Positions 18,092-26,727 of a DNA stretch of 64,000 nt are shown piece after piece. A model generated the notes under the pieces. It did no database searches. It was given only the letters and a program-made list of their open reading frames with translations, and was not told the DNA's origin. Every line of letters begins with the position of its first letter. Within the stretch, counting starts at the first letter, position 1. Both the position numbers and the translations under genes were made by a program. This DNA comes from Scatosoma sp045128055 (lineage in GTDB: Bacteria; Bacillota; Clostridia; Christensenellales; Borkfalkiaceae). The stretch covers positions 5,881-69,880 of the forward strand of contig JBGVRC010000007.1 in assembly GCA_045128055.1 (NCBI GenBank), given 5' to 3'.

Positions 18092-19111
18092 ATGAAGACG
18101 CAAATCAAACCCGTCACGAAAGACAGTGTGGCGGAAGCAAAAAATATCATAATGGACGGCGGCGTAGTGGCTATCCCCACCGAAACGGTGTACGGGCTTG
18201 GCGGCAACGCCTTTGATGACGAAGCGGTAAAACGCATTTTTGCGGTCAAGGGTAGACCAAGCGACAATCCCTTGATTGCGCACGTGCATACCGATTACGA
18301 TTTATCCAAAATCATCGATTACGACCCGCCGTACGCAAAAAAACTGCGCGAAGCCTTTTTACCTGGGCCGTTGACGCTGGTATATCCGTCGACGGATAAG
18401 GTAAGTCCTTACGTTTCCTGCGGTTTAAACACGCTCGCCGTGCGCGTGCCTGCGCATACGGGCGCGCAACAGCTTTTAAAAGCGGTGGATATTCCCGTTG
18501 TTGCGCCCAGCGCAAATCTTTCCAAGCACGTTTCACCCACTTCCGCAAAGCATGTTTACGACGATTTTGCAGGCAAAATTCCTTTAATTTTGGACGGCGG
18601 CGAATGCGAAGGGGGGATTGAAAGCACCGTTTGCGACGTTACGGGGGAAATCCCCGTCATTCTCCGTCCCGGTTTGATTACCTGCGAAATGATAGCCAAA
18701 GTCGTAGGGGATTGCAAGGAATACGAGCCGAACGTACAAAAAGGCGAAAAGGTAAAAAGCCCTGGGGTTTTGTATAAGCACTATTCTCCCCGCTGTCAAA
18801 CGGCGCTTTTTACTGCGTTGGATACGGACAAAGCGAAAGCGCTTTGCTTCGCCGCGCTTGGCGACGGTAAAAAAGTGGCGGTATTGTGCGAAGAAAAAGA
18901 AACGCAAAGCTTTTGCGGGCTTGGCGTAGAAGTATTGAATTTGGGCAAAACCGAAGAAGAAATGGCGAATAGATTGTACGGCTTGCTTCGTAAAGCGGAA
19001 GAAATTTGCGATTTACTTGTCGCCGTCGAACCCACCTTGACGGGCGGGGTGATGACGGGGGTAATGAACCGTTTGAAAAAAGCTTGCACGTCCGTCGATA
19101 TTGCGCATTAA
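18092..19111 (+). CDS. Threonylcarbamoyl-AMP synthase, long Sua5 form
   Basis: The 339-residue protein has the YrdC/Sua5 domain (GGVVAIPTETVYGLGGNAFD, KGRPSDNPLIAHV, then VPVVAPSANLS-like) and a C-terminal Sua5 extension after PGVLYKHYSP. It makes the threonylcarbamoyl-AMP used for t6A37 in tRNAs reading ANN codons. It starts 1 bp after the dnaB stop; an in-frame ATG at 18071 inside dnaB is an alternative and neither has a strong Shine-Dalgarno, so translation is probably coupled to dnaB. Confidence 0.93.
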   Translation: MKTQIKPVTKDSVAEAKNIIMDGGVVAIPTETVYGLGGNAFDDEAVKRIFAVKGRPSDNPLIAHVHTDYDLSKIIDYDPPYAKKLREAFLPGPLTLVYPSTDKVSPYVSCGLNTLAVRVPAHTGAQQLLKAVDIPVVAPSANLSKHVSPTSAKHVYDDFAGKIPLILDGGECEGGIESTVCDVTGEIPVILRPGLITCEMIAKVVGDCKEYEPNVQKGEKVKSPGVLYKHYSPRCQTALFTALDTDKAKALCFAALGDGKKVAVLCEEKETQSFCGLGVEVLNLGKTEEEMANRLYGLLRKAEEICDLLVAVEPTLTGGVMTGVMNRLKKACTSVDIAH

Positions 19112-19139
19112 ACGATAAAATGAAGGGGGCAGGTACGCA

Positions 19140-19748
19140 ATGAAAAAGAAAACGGGCAAAAAAATACTCTTTGTTTGTACGGGCAATACCTGCCGCTCTC
19201 CTATGGCGGAACGCCTGCTGGAACAAACGCTTGCTTTTCGCGAAATAAAAGGCTTTGCGGTGTATTCGGCTGGCCTTGCGGCGAAAAAGGGTACGCCTAT
19301 GAACCCGAAATCCCAGCAGGTTTTACACGAAAACGGTATTCCTGCGGAAGAATTTACGTCCCGTACCATTCGCGACGCCGAGCTTCGCAACGCTTTTGCC
19401 GTAATTTGTATGACGGAACAGCAAAAGGACGTGCTTTTGGATATGCGCTGGCGCGCGCTTCGCAAGGCGGATGCGATAGGCGAAGACGAAATTGCCAACA
19501 ACGTGTATTCGTTTGCTGAGCTTTGCGGGTATGATATTCCCGACCCTTACGGCAGGGAAATCGATGCGTATCGCTATGTATTTTCTATGTTGGAAGGGGG
19601 CATGTCCGCGATCATTGAAAAATTAAGTTTGAATGCGCCGCCGAAAAAGCGGGGCAGACCGAAAAAGGCTTCGACGGGGGAAGAAACGCCGCCAAAGAAG
19701 CGCGGTAGACCGAAAAAAGAAGAAAAAACGGAAGAAAAGCCTGAATAA
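19140..19748 (+). CDS. Low-molecular-weight protein tyrosine phosphatase with AT-hook tail
   Basis: The P-loop FVCTGNTCRSPMAE at residues 11-24 and the DPYG acid loop near residue 138 mark an LMW-PTP/YwlE-like phosphatase. YwlE removes phosphate from arginine; the gene order here (Sua5, this gene, RpiB) is the ywlC-ywlE-rpiB order of other Firmicutes. Unusually, the last 40 residues contain PPKKRGRPKK twice, the core of an AT-hook that binds the minor groove of AT-rich DNA. The Shine-Dalgarno for this gene is formed by the GGGGG of a dispersed 20-bp motif copy. Confidence 0.88.
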   Translation: MKKKTGKKILFVCTGNTCRSPMAERLLEQTLAFREIKGFAVYSAGLAAKKGTPMNPKSQQVLHENGIPAEEFTSRTIRDAELRNAFAVICMTEQQKDVLLDMRWRALRKADAIGEDEIANNVYSFAELCGYDIPDPYGREIDAYRYVFSMLEGGMSAIIEKLSLNAPPKKRGRPKKASTGEETPPKKRGRPKKEEKTEEKPE

Positions 19749-19790
19749 ACGGCTTTAAAAATTTAAACGAAATTTAGTAGGAGATAAAGT

Positions 19791-20243
19791 ATGAAAATTG
19801 CAGTTGCTTGCGACCATGGTGGGCTCAAATTGAAAAATTCTTTGATAGAATACTTGCAAAAATGCGGTCACGAAGTTGTAAATTTCGGTACGGATACAAC
19901 CGCTTCTTGCGACTATCCCGATTTTGCCGTAGCGGCAGCCGAAGCGGTGGCTTTTGGAGATTGCGAACGGGGGATTGTGGTATGTTCGTCGGGGATAGGC
20001 GTTTCTATCGTGGCGAACAAAGTGCCAGGGATTCGCTGCGCGCATTGTCACGATTTGTATTGCGCGAAATATACCCGTTTGCATAACGACGCGAATATGC
20101 TTGCTTTTGGTGAAAAGGTGGTTGGCGTAGGGATGATGGAAGAACTCGTCCACACATTTTTGACGACGGAATACGAAGGCGGCGAACGTCACGATAGACG
20201 AATTGCCAAAATCAAAGCGATTGAAGAAAAATATTGCAAATAA
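19791..20243 (+). CDS. rpiB: Ribose-5-phosphate isomerase B
   Basis: The 150-residue protein starts MKIAVACDHGG and has the GIVVCSSGIGVSIVANK motif near residue 62 with the catalytic cysteine. It interconverts ribose-5-phosphate and ribulose-5-phosphate in the pentose phosphate pathway. Length is typical. TAGGAG precedes the ATG. Confidence 0.95.
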   Translation: MKIAVACDHGGLKLKNSLIEYLQKCGHEVVNFGTDTTASCDYPDFAVAAAEAVAFGDCERGIVVCSSGIGVSIVANKVPGIRCAHCHDLYCAKYTRLHNDANMLAFGEKVVGVGMMEELVHTFLTTEYEGGERHDRRIAKIKAIEEKYCK

Positions 20244-20282
20244 ATTTTTTACGGAGCGGAAATCCGTATAAAGGAGAATAAA

Positions 20283-21116
20283 ATGAAAGAGTTATTGAAA
20301 CAGGCCTGGAGTGCCGTTAAAGGTTTTATAAACGGCTATGGCAAAGTGCTGATTATGGCGCTGGTTGTTTTCGTAATCGGTTTGTTGGTGATTAAGATTA
20401 TCAAAAAATCGGTAAAGAGAACGTCGACGAAGAGCCGTAACGTAGACAACGCGGCTGCGTCCTTTATTACGTCCATTGTGGCGTTGGTAGCGTACGTAGC
20501 ATTGTTGATTGTGATGATTGCTTCGCTCGGTTTCTCGACGGAAGGTATTATTGCTGCGCTTTCTTCGGTTATGCTCGCCGTTGCTTTGGGTTTGCAAGGC
20601 ACGTTGGCAAGCTTGGCAAACGGTATTTTACTTATTTTTACAAAGCCTTTTCAAGCGGGCGATTACGTAGAGATCGGCGGAACGGGCGGTACGGTAAAAG
20701 AAGTGAAATTGTTTTGTGTAAAGCTTGTTACGCCTGACAATTTGACGGTTGTCATTCCCAACAACACGGTATTTGGCTCGACGATTACCAATTATAGCAA
20801 GATGCCTTTGCGCCGTGTGGATATCGTAGTTCCCGTAGAATACAATGCGGACATTGAAAAGGTAAAGGGCATTCTTCAAGACTTTGTTGCCAAAGATGAA
20901 AGAATTCAAAAAGATCCCGCGCCTTTTTGCCGTTTGACGGAATATGGAGCAAGCTCGTTAAACTTCACCCTTAGGGTATGGGTAAACGCGGGTGATTATT
21001 GGGCGGTTCGTTTTGATTTATTGGAAGGCATTATCGGTTTGCTTCGTCAAAATAATATTGAAATTCCTTATGATCAACTTGACGTACACGTAATCAAATC
21101 CGAGGAGGTGGCGTAA
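20283..21116 (+). CDS. Small-conductance mechanosensitive channel (MscS family)
   Basis: Of 277 residues, three hydrophobic helices lie in the first 120. The pore-like helix 3 is rich in Ala and Gly (SSVMLAVALGLQGTLASLANGILLIF), followed by FQAGDYVEIGGTGGTVKEV of the beta domain and a cytoplasmic alpha/beta domain. It releases solutes under osmotic downshock. AAAGGAG precedes the ATG. Its stop overlaps the next start by one base. Confidence 0.93.
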   Translation: MKELLKQAWSAVKGFINGYGKVLIMALVVFVIGLLVIKIIKKSVKRTSTKSRNVDNAAASFITSIVALVAYVALLIVMIASLGFSTEGIIAALSSVMLAVALGLQGTLASLANGILLIFTKPFQAGDYVEIGGTGGTVKEVKLFCVKLVTPDNLTVVIPNNTVFGSTITNYSKMPLRRVDIVVPVEYNADIEKVKGILQDFVAKDERIQKDPAPFCRLTEYGASSLNFTLRVWVNAGDYWAVRFDLLEGIIGLLRQNNIEIPYDQLDVHVIKSEEVA

Positions 21117-21589
21117 TGATGACGCGTAATTTACTTGTATTGATAAACGCCCACAGCGCAGAACTTATTTTGTATTACGGCGGTTGTATCGTTATTATTG
21201 CCGCAGTGATTATCGTGATGGCGATTTTGAAAAATAAGACCAAGAAAGAGCTTCGTCCCGCTACGGTAAAAAAGAGCTGTATAAAGGCGAAGGTCGTTGC
21301 GGAAAAAGTGCTTGCCGACAAGAAAAACTTGAAGGTTTTGGCGGGAGCAAGACTTTTGAAACTTAATAAATACGTGGCCAATGCGTTTTGGTATGCTTTC
21401 CAAATCGCGGATACCAAAAAGGATATTGTATTCGAGGGGATATCCGCTACGTTGGATGGCCTTTCTTCCCAGCTCGTAAAAGAGGCGAACAACGGCTATA
21501 TTACCGAAGAAGAATACGAAGCGCAAATAAGAAACGCAATCGACGTTTTGAATTCGGTTGTTGAAAAAATTAAAGCTTTGGAAGCATAA
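21116..21589 (+). CDS. Single-pass membrane protein, function unknown
   Basis: The 157-residue protein has one N-terminal membrane helix (LILYYGGCIVIIAAVIIVMAI in part) then a basic helical cytoplasmic domain. GAGGAGG inside the mscS end serves as its Shine-Dalgarno, and the TAATG overlap shows coupling to mscS, suggesting a linked role at the membrane. I do not recognise the family. Confidence 0.75.
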   Translation: MMTRNLLVLINAHSAELILYYGGCIVIIAAVIIVMAILKNKTKKELRPATVKKSCIKAKVVAEKVLADKKNLKVLAGARLLKLNKYVANAFWYAFQIADTKKDIVFEGISATLDGLSSQLVKEANNGYITEEEYEAQIRNAIDVLNSVVEKIKALEA

Positions 21590-21598
21590 GGATAAAAT

Positions 21599-22306
21599 AT
21601 GAAAAAAATCATAGCGATAGGCGGTGGGGAGCTCCGCGAGCGTACAACGCTTAAAATTGACGAATATATTGCAAAGCTTGCCAAAGAGCACGCGGGAGAA
21701 AACAGAGCCAACGCTTTGTTTATTCCTACTGCCAGCCATGATTTTATGCCCTATTACAATACTTTCCACAAGGTTTACACGGGCGTTTTCAATATCAAAA
21801 CGGACGTAGCTTTGTCCGTATTCAAAGAAGTGGATATGGAAAAGATGAAAGCCAAGTTTGAAAAGGCAGACGTTATATACGTGGGCGGCGGCGACACGGT
21901 GTTTATGATGGAAAGCTGGCGCGAAACGGGGCTTTTGGAGCTTATAAAGGACGCGTACAATCGCGGCGTTATCATCGCAGGGCTTTCCGCGGGGGCGATT
22001 TGTTGGTTTTCGGATATTTATACCGATTCCGCGCTCGTCAACGGCGATGGGGAAGAAAAGTATTCTATGTTTAAGGGTTTGGGCTGGATAAACGGGGTAA
22101 TTTCTCCGCATTACGGCGCAAGAATGCTTGACTTCGATAAAATAGTGTGCTATAATTACGAAAGTGCTTTTGGATTGGAAGACAATGCGGCGCTTGTGAT
22201 AGAAGACGGCGAGATTGTTGGCAGCGTAACGAGCGGCGGCAACGTTTGGAAGATAGAAAGCAAGGATAAAAAGTTGATAAAGACGGCGGTTGAGCCGTGT
22301 TTATAA
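21599..22306 (+). CDS. Peptidase E-like protein (S51 family)
   Basis: The 235-residue protein has AIGGGELRER at the N-terminus, DVIYVGGGDTVFMM near residue 90 and the nucleophile elbow GLSAGAICWF near residue 126, all typical of S51 peptidases related to aspartyl dipeptidase and cyanophycinase. The catalytic serine is present. It probably cleaves acidic dipeptides in the cytoplasm. It follows the previous gene by 9 bp and likely ends the mscS operon. Confidence 0.85.
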   Translation: MKKIIAIGGGELRERTTLKIDEYIAKLAKEHAGENRANALFIPTASHDFMPYYNTFHKVYTGVFNIKTDVALSVFKEVDMEKMKAKFEKADVIYVGGGDTVFMMESWRETGLLELIKDAYNRGVIIAGLSAGAICWFSDIYTDSALVNGDGEEKYSMFKGLGWINGVISPHYGARMLDFDKIVCYNYESAFGLEDNAALVIEDGEIVGSVTSGGNVWKIESKDKKLIKTAVEPCL

Positions 22307-22312
22307 GCGGAA

Positions 22313-22420
22313 TAGCTTAATTGCCTGCTTCGGAGTTTTGACTTTCTCCGAGTAAAAGTTAAAAAAGCAGCAGATTAGCTTAATTGCCTGCCTGGGTGTT
22401 AAAGTTCTCACCGAGTAAAA
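22313..22420 (+). repeat. Two tandem hairpin repeats before tRNA-Leu
   Basis: A 45-bp unit beginning TAGCTTAATTGCCTGC and ending CCGAGTAAAA occurs at 22313-22357 and 22376-22420 (63-bp period). Each unit holds a hairpin: CGGAG/CTCCG in the first, GGTG/CACC in the second. The A-T pair became T-A, a compensatory change. Confidence 0.65.
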
Positions 22421-22438
22421 ATAAAAAGAACGAAATAA

Positions 22439-22523
22439 GCGGATGTGGCGAAACTGGCAGACGCGCAGGTTTCAGGTTCCTGTGGGTAACTCCGTATGGG
22501 TTCAAATCCCTTCATCCGCACCA
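22439..22523 (+). tRNA. tRNA-Leu(CAG)
   Basis: Acceptor GCGGATG pairs with CATCCGC and CCA is encoded. The anticodon loop TTCAGGT gives CAG. A long variable arm (GGGTAACTCC) is present and the T-arm is GGGTTCAAATCCC. The innermost anticodon-stem pair is T-T. Its 3' end is the attachment site of the following island: about 20 bp recur at 30048-30068. Confidence 0.93.
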
Positions 22524-22531
22524 CGTTGTAA

Positions 22532-22595
22532 GTGGGTGCTGTTATCCGAACAAGTAGATTAGACTTGCTTGGAAACAACACCCATTTTTCTTAGA
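22532..22595 (+). terminator. Putative terminator after tRNA-Leu
   Basis: GGGTGCTGTT pairs with AACAACACCC around an inner CAAGT/ACTTG hairpin, followed by ATTTTTC. Confidence 0.6.
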
Positions 22596-22693
22596 AAAAC
22601 AAAGGGATAGACCTGTTTTTATATTAGACAAGAGCTTTTGCAAACTTGTAAATTCTTAATTGCAAACAGAAAAATTGAGGACGTTATGAACCT

Positions 22694-23833
22694 TTATGAT
22701 TGGACGGGTTTATAGCGTCTTTCCTTTTCATTTGGCGAGATGTAGCGTAAAAATGCTTGCGGACGGACTTCATTGTAGAATGTCATATACTTAACAACTG
22801 AATTTTTGAAATGTTTGACGGAAGTATACTCTTTCCTGTATAATTCTTCCTTTTTTAGTGAGGCAAAAAATGATTCCATAACGCTATTATCTCCAGGCGT
22901 TCTTGCTCTTGAAAACGATTGAGTTGCACCAACTTCAGCGAGTAATTTTTGAAAAGCATAAGAGGTATATTGACAGCCGCGATCGCTGTGAAAAATTAGA
23001 TTTGGGGGACAGTTTCGCTCGTTAAAAGCAAGTTTGAAAGTAGATGTTATGAGTTGCGTGGTAGAGCGGTTAGAGATTTTATATCCAACAATTTTTCGAG
23101 AATATAAGTCGATGATAGCACATATATAAAAGTTCTTGTCATTAAAATGGAATTGAGTGATATCGCTTACCCATTTTTGATTTGGAGCAGTTGCGGTAAA
23201 ATTGTTATCAACAATATTTTTCTTTTTTGGACGAGATTTGAGAAATTGTTTCTTCATAGTGTCTCGAATACTTTTTAAATTCATTTCACTCATTAGCTGT
23301 TTTACAAATTTTAGACTGATCGTATGTCCATCGGCGACCATAATGGCGTGGATTTTACGTGCGCCATAAATACCATTGCTTTGGTCATAAATATCTCTTA
23401 TTAATTCACGCATAGTTTGATTACGTAAGATGTATGAAGAGTTTTGTTTTTTATTTCTCAAAACGTGATTGTAAAATGTTCCACGGTCAACCTGTAAGGC
23501 TTCGCATAAATGTCGAACATTATATTGTCCGTAAAGCTTTTCTAATTCGTACAATTTTACTTGTAAAGGGGATGAAACGGTGCAGTTAACTTTTTGCAGG
23601 ATTTCGCACATATTTTGCAATTTCTCTCTCCTTTTCTTTTCTATGGAACGGTTATTAACAATATTTAGATAATTTTCAGGATGATGACTGGGCATATCCT
23701 GATATTTTTTTATCCAAAAATAGATCGTGCTACGAGGAACGCCATATTTTTCGACTAATGTGGCTACGGGTGTGCCGCGACGGTAGGCTAAACAACATTT
23801 TCTGATTTGTTCATTTGTGTACTTTGGTTTCAT
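22694..23833 (-). CDS. IS3-family-like transposase (single frame)
   Basis: The 379-residue protein starts with a helix-turn-helix (RRGTPVATLVEKYGVPRSTIY), has an HTH_21-like segment (YGARKIHAIM) and an rve integrase core: WVSDITQF (Asp), IFHSDRGCQYTS (Asp) and GDNSVMESFFASLK (Glu). All three catalytic residues are present. IS3 members normally use two overlapping frames joined by frameshifting; here one frame encodes both parts. AAGGAG precedes the ATG at 23833. I could not define terminal inverted repeats, so IS boundaries are not given. Confidence 0.85.
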   Translation of the reverse strand: MKPKYTNEQIRKCCLAYRRGTPVATLVEKYGVPRSTIYFWIKKYQDMPSHHPENYLNIVNNRSIEKKRREKLQNMCEILQKVNCTVSSPLQVKLYELEKLYGQYNVRHLCEALQVDRGTFYNHVLRNKKQNSSYILRNQTMRELIRDIYDQSNGIYGARKIHAIMVADGHTISLKFVKQLMSEMNLKSIRDTMKKQFLKSRPKKKNIVDNNFTATAPNQKWVSDITQFHFNDKNFYICAIIDLYSRKIVGYKISNRSTTQLITSTFKLAFNERNCPPNLIFHSDRGCQYTSYAFQKLLAEVGATQSFSRARTPGDNSVMESFFASLKKEELYRKEYTSVKHFKNSVVKYMTFYNEVRPQAFLRYISPNEKERRYKPVQS

Positions 23834-24005
23834 ATTAAGGCTCCTTAAAATAACTATTCCAATAAGCAATATTGGTGATGGTATTATATAATAAAATTAA
23901 AAAGTCTTGATTAATTTTAGAAAAATATTTACTGTTCTTGAAAAAAATTGTTAAAAAAGTATAAAATTTGTAAAAAAAAATACCAAAAAAGTTGGCAGTG
24001 GGGGC

Positions 24006-24034
24006 TTGACAAGTTATTAAATGCATGCTATAAT
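24006..24034 (+). promoter_or_regulatory. Consensus promoter of the HicAB-SecB operon
   Basis: TTGACA, 17 bp, TATAAT, an exact match to the sigma-A consensus, 67 bp before the first gene. Confidence 0.8.
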
Positions 24035-24100
24035 ATAATCCAAATGATATCATATTTAATATTACTTTGCATAATTATAGTAAAGGAGGGCATAATATAA

Positions 24101-24364
24101 ATGGGCACATTTGAAAAAACGAAAGAAAAAATTATGCGTACTCCTACTGCAAATGATATTATGCCTAATGAGGTACAAAGTTTTTTAAAAAAGTATGGGT
24201 TCGCATTAAAACATGTTAATGGGAGCCATTTTATTTATGAATATCCTGGAAATAGTAGAGTATTTATGTTAAATATACCAATGCACAAACCTGTAAAGCC
24301 TACTTATATAGACCAAATAAGAGAACGGATTATTGAAATAGAAGGAGAAATAAAAGATGAATAA
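24101..24364 (+). CDS. HicA-like toxin (mRNA interferase)
   Basis: The 87-residue protein has a 20-residue N-terminal extension, then EVQSFLKKYGFALKHVNGSHFIYEYP and later PMHKPVKPTYIDQIRERI. This fits the dsRBD-like HicA fold, with the catalytic histidine in GSHFIY at residue 43. HicA cleaves mRNA when free. A strong AAAGGAGGG lies 10 bp upstream. It overlaps hicB by 8 bp, so toxin and antitoxin are coupled. Confidence 0.85.
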   Translation: MGTFEKTKEKIMRTPTANDIMPNEVQSFLKKYGFALKHVNGSHFIYEYPGNSRVFMLNIPMHKPVKPTYIDQIRERIIEIEGEIKDE

Positions 24365-24854
24365 CTATGAGATTAGAGTGATTCCTAAAGTGGATGCAGA
24401 AGGGAAAACTTATTGGACGGCTTTTTATCCTGCTATTGATGGATGTGTTGGTGGTGGAGATACTGCAGAGGAAGCTATCAAAGAGGCTGCAGAAAATTTA
24501 GAGTGTTTTTTAGCATATTTAAAGGAGGAAAAGCGAGAAACGCCCAAGCCTTATGCAGAGCCTCAATATAGCGGGAAAATTGCATTAAGAATTCCTAAAC
24601 GTACGCATCAATTGGTAGCAATGCGAGCAACTGAAGAAGAAGTTAGTATTAATACATTTTTGGTTTCAGCAATTGAGCATTATTTAGGCAAAAAGGAGTA
24701 TGAATTTGAATTAGATCAAAAAATTGACGAATTACGTGAAATTGCTAGCAATAGTTTAAGATTACAAGGATTGAATTTTGCGTTTAATAAAGCTTATGCG
24801 CAAGGCTGGGCAAGTTCTAGTAAAAAAGTTGTATTAGGAGGGTACGATGAATAA
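24357..24854 (+). CDS. HicB-like antitoxin
   Basis: The N-terminus has the HicB partial RNase H fold (YWTAFYPAIDGCVGGGDTAEEAIKEAAENLECFL). From about residue 75 comes a ribbon-helix-helix type segment (SGKIALRIPKRTHQLVAMRATEEEVSINTFLVSAIEHYL), the DNA-binding part. It should neutralise HicA and repress the operon. The extra C-terminal 40 residues could be the chaperone-addiction tail seen in toxin-antitoxin-chaperone systems, given the next gene. Confidence 0.87.
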   Translation: MNNYEIRVIPKVDAEGKTYWTAFYPAIDGCVGGGDTAEEAIKEAAENLECFLAYLKEEKRETPKPYAEPQYSGKIALRIPKRTHQLVAMRATEEEVSINTFLVSAIEHYLGKKEYEFELDQKIDELREIASNSLRLQGLNFAFNKAYAQGWASSSKKVVLGGYDE

Positions 24855-25242
24855 AACATATAAAAACATGAAATCAATGTTAATGGTCGTTGATTATCAT
24901 TTTGAGCATGATAATAGCGATAAGGATATAACACTGGAAACGCATGAAGCTATTGAAATTAATTCGATTTCAGATAGTAATATTATGTTAACAGTGGAAA
25001 GAAAATTGGTTTTTACAGGTTTAAGTAATACTTATTTGAAAGTGGTATATGATGTCAATATTAGTTTGGTTGAAAAAATTACTAAATCGAAGTTTGAAAA
25101 AGATATACGAAAAGGATTGCCGATTTTAGGAGATGTTTTTAGTGATATATCTTTAATAGTAGCCCAAATAACAGATAAGAGTCCATTTGGGGCAATAATT
25201 TCGCCTCCTATGTACGATGAGGATGATATTGAAATCAGGTAA
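24847..25242 (+). CDS. SecB-like chaperone of a toxin-antitoxin-chaperone module
   Basis: The 131-residue protein has a beta-rich N-terminal part (ISDSNIMLTVERKLVFTG, YLKVVYDVNISLVEKI), then LPILGDVFSDISLIVAQIT and the end motif FGAIISPPMYDED. The order of beta strands, long helix and a C-terminal LxPP-like segment resembles SecB. It overlaps hicB by 8 bp and has AGGAGGGT as Shine-Dalgarno. SecB-like proteins linked to HicAB, HigBA or MqsRA antitoxins are known as TAC modules. The assignment rests on pattern and context, not a database match. Confidence 0.6.
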   Translation: MNKTYKNMKSMLMVVDYHFEHDNSDKDITLETHEAIEINSISDSNIMLTVERKLVFTGLSNTYLKVVYDVNISLVEKITKSKFEKDIRKGLPILGDVFSDISLIVAQITDKSPFGAIISPPMYDEDDIEIR

Positions 25243-25245
25243 TAA

Positions 25246-25290
25246 GCGGAGAAGGTAATTTTACCTGATGGGTTCAACTCCTAACTTGAA
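25246..25290 (+). other. Possible degenerate tRNA-Leu 3' fragment
   Basis: GATGGGTTCAACTCC resembles the T-arm of tRNA-Leu (TATGGGTTCAAATCCC) and is preceded by a GGTAATTTTACC hairpin like a variable arm. It directly follows the SecB-like gene and may be an old attachment-site copy. Confidence 0.3.
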
Positions 25291-25334
25291 AACCTTAAAA
25301 AAGCGAAATTGTTCTGAATAGACATGATAGGTAT

Positions 25335-25380
25335 ACAGACCTGTGCTTAATAAAAAAGCACAGGTCTGTAAGATTTTTTT
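25335..25380 (+). terminator. Strong terminator after the TAC operon
   Basis: ACAGACCTGTGCTT pairs with AAGCACAGGTCTGT (14 bp) and is followed by AAGATTTTTTT. Confidence 0.85.
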
Positions 25381-25463
25381 AGACAAAATTAAAGAAATAT
25401 GTTAGAATCATAGCCGTGATTGTGTTTACAATGATTGCTATGATTTTTATTTTGGAGGAACAA

Positions 25464-26630
25464 ATGAAAAAGAAAGTTGCGGCGTATTGTCGGGTAAGTA
25501 CGAAAGAAGATATTCAACAGCATAGTTTAGAAGCTCAAAAAAAGTATTATCAAAGAGAGATAGAGCAAAATCCTGATTATGAGTTTATAGGAGTATATGC
25601 AGATACATCAAGCGGTTTACGTAAGAAGAATCGCGTTCAGTTTGAAAAAATGCTGCGTGATTGTAAGAGAGGGAAAATTCATATCATTTTTACAAAGTCC
25701 ATCAGCCGTTTTGCGAGAAACACGTTGGATTTTTTGAATATCATAAGAAAACTAAAATGTTTGGAGGTTAATGTGTATTTTGAAACAGAACATATATGGT
25801 TGCTAAATGAAATCAGCGAATTAAATATGGCAATTCATGCTGCTGTAGCACAAGAAGAAAGCGTAGCAAAAAGTAGAAGTATTAGATGGGGTTTAGCGCA
25901 TAGTTTTGCAAGCGGGACATCTGGCTTGGCAAATCGTAGTTGTTATGGATATATAAATGACAGTCAAGGGGGACTTATTATTGACGAAGAAAAGGCAGCG
26001 AATGTAAAGCTGATTTTCAGTTTGTATTTAAGTGGATATAGTTTATCTAAAATTGCAAAAGAATTGAAGGCGAAAGGTATTTTATCGCCTATGGGTAAAG
26101 AAACTTGGACAAGTATGGCAATTGATAAGATATTGACAAACGAAAAGTACGCTGGAAACGTTATTTTGCAGAAGACGTATATCCCTGATGTATTGAAACA
26201 AAAGCAGAAAAAGAATGAAGGTGAGATTGCTCGGTATTTATACGAAAATAATCACGTTGGCATTATTGCCCCGGAAATGTTTAAGGCTGTTCAAGAAGAA
26301 AGAAATAGGAGAACGAATGTGGAGTTAAATGCAAAGGGGAAAACTGTAAGGAAGAATACAAGATTTTCAAGCAATGATTCTTTGTCTGGTAAAATTCAAT
26401 GTGGAGAATGTGGGCGTAATTTTAGAAGAATTACGACGCATTCTGGGGAGATTGTTTGGCGTTGCGCAGGTCGTGTTGAGAAAAATGGGACGTGTAAAGC
26501 TCGAACGGTTAAGCAAAGCGAGATTGATGATGAATTGCGGGAATATTTTGGAAAAGAATTGCTTCATCAAGAAATCTGTCAATCCGTAAAAAGAATCTCG
26601 ATTGCGGATAATGTTATAATTGTTGAGTAA
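25464..26630 (+). CDS. Serine site-specific recombinase (resolvase/integrase)
   Basis: The 388-residue protein starts KKKVAAYCRVSTKED, with the catalytic serine at residue 12 and ISRFARN carrying the arginines. A recombinase domain (YGYINDSQGGLIIDEEKA, EKYAGNVILQK) follows and a zinc ribbon with CGECGRNFRR near residue 320. It is shorter than most large serine integrases (450-550 residues) because the C-terminal coiled coil is reduced. Start ATG 25464 follows GGAGGA. It may have moved module two of island 1. Confidence 0.88.
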   Translation: MKKKVAAYCRVSTKEDIQQHSLEAQKKYYQREIEQNPDYEFIGVYADTSSGLRKKNRVQFEKMLRDCKRGKIHIIFTKSISRFARNTLDFLNIIRKLKCLEVNVYFETEHIWLLNEISELNMAIHAAVAQEESVAKSRSIRWGLAHSFASGTSGLANRSCYGYINDSQGGLIIDEEKAANVKLIFSLYLSGYSLSKIAKELKAKGILSPMGKETWTSMAIDKILTNEKYAGNVILQKTYIPDVLKQKQKKNEGEIARYLYENNHVGIIAPEMFKAVQEERNRRTNVELNAKGKTVRKNTRFSSNDSLSGKIQCGECGRNFRRITTHSGEIVWRCAGRVEKNGTCKARTVKQSEIDDELREYFGKELLHQEICQSVKRISIADNVIIVE

Positions 26631-26727
26631 ATTTTATTTTATTGTAAAAAAGGTGACAGTAGTCTCTTGACAAGAGTTCGATGATATAATTAAAAAATTA
26701 TAAACATTATATCTAATTTGGAAGTTT

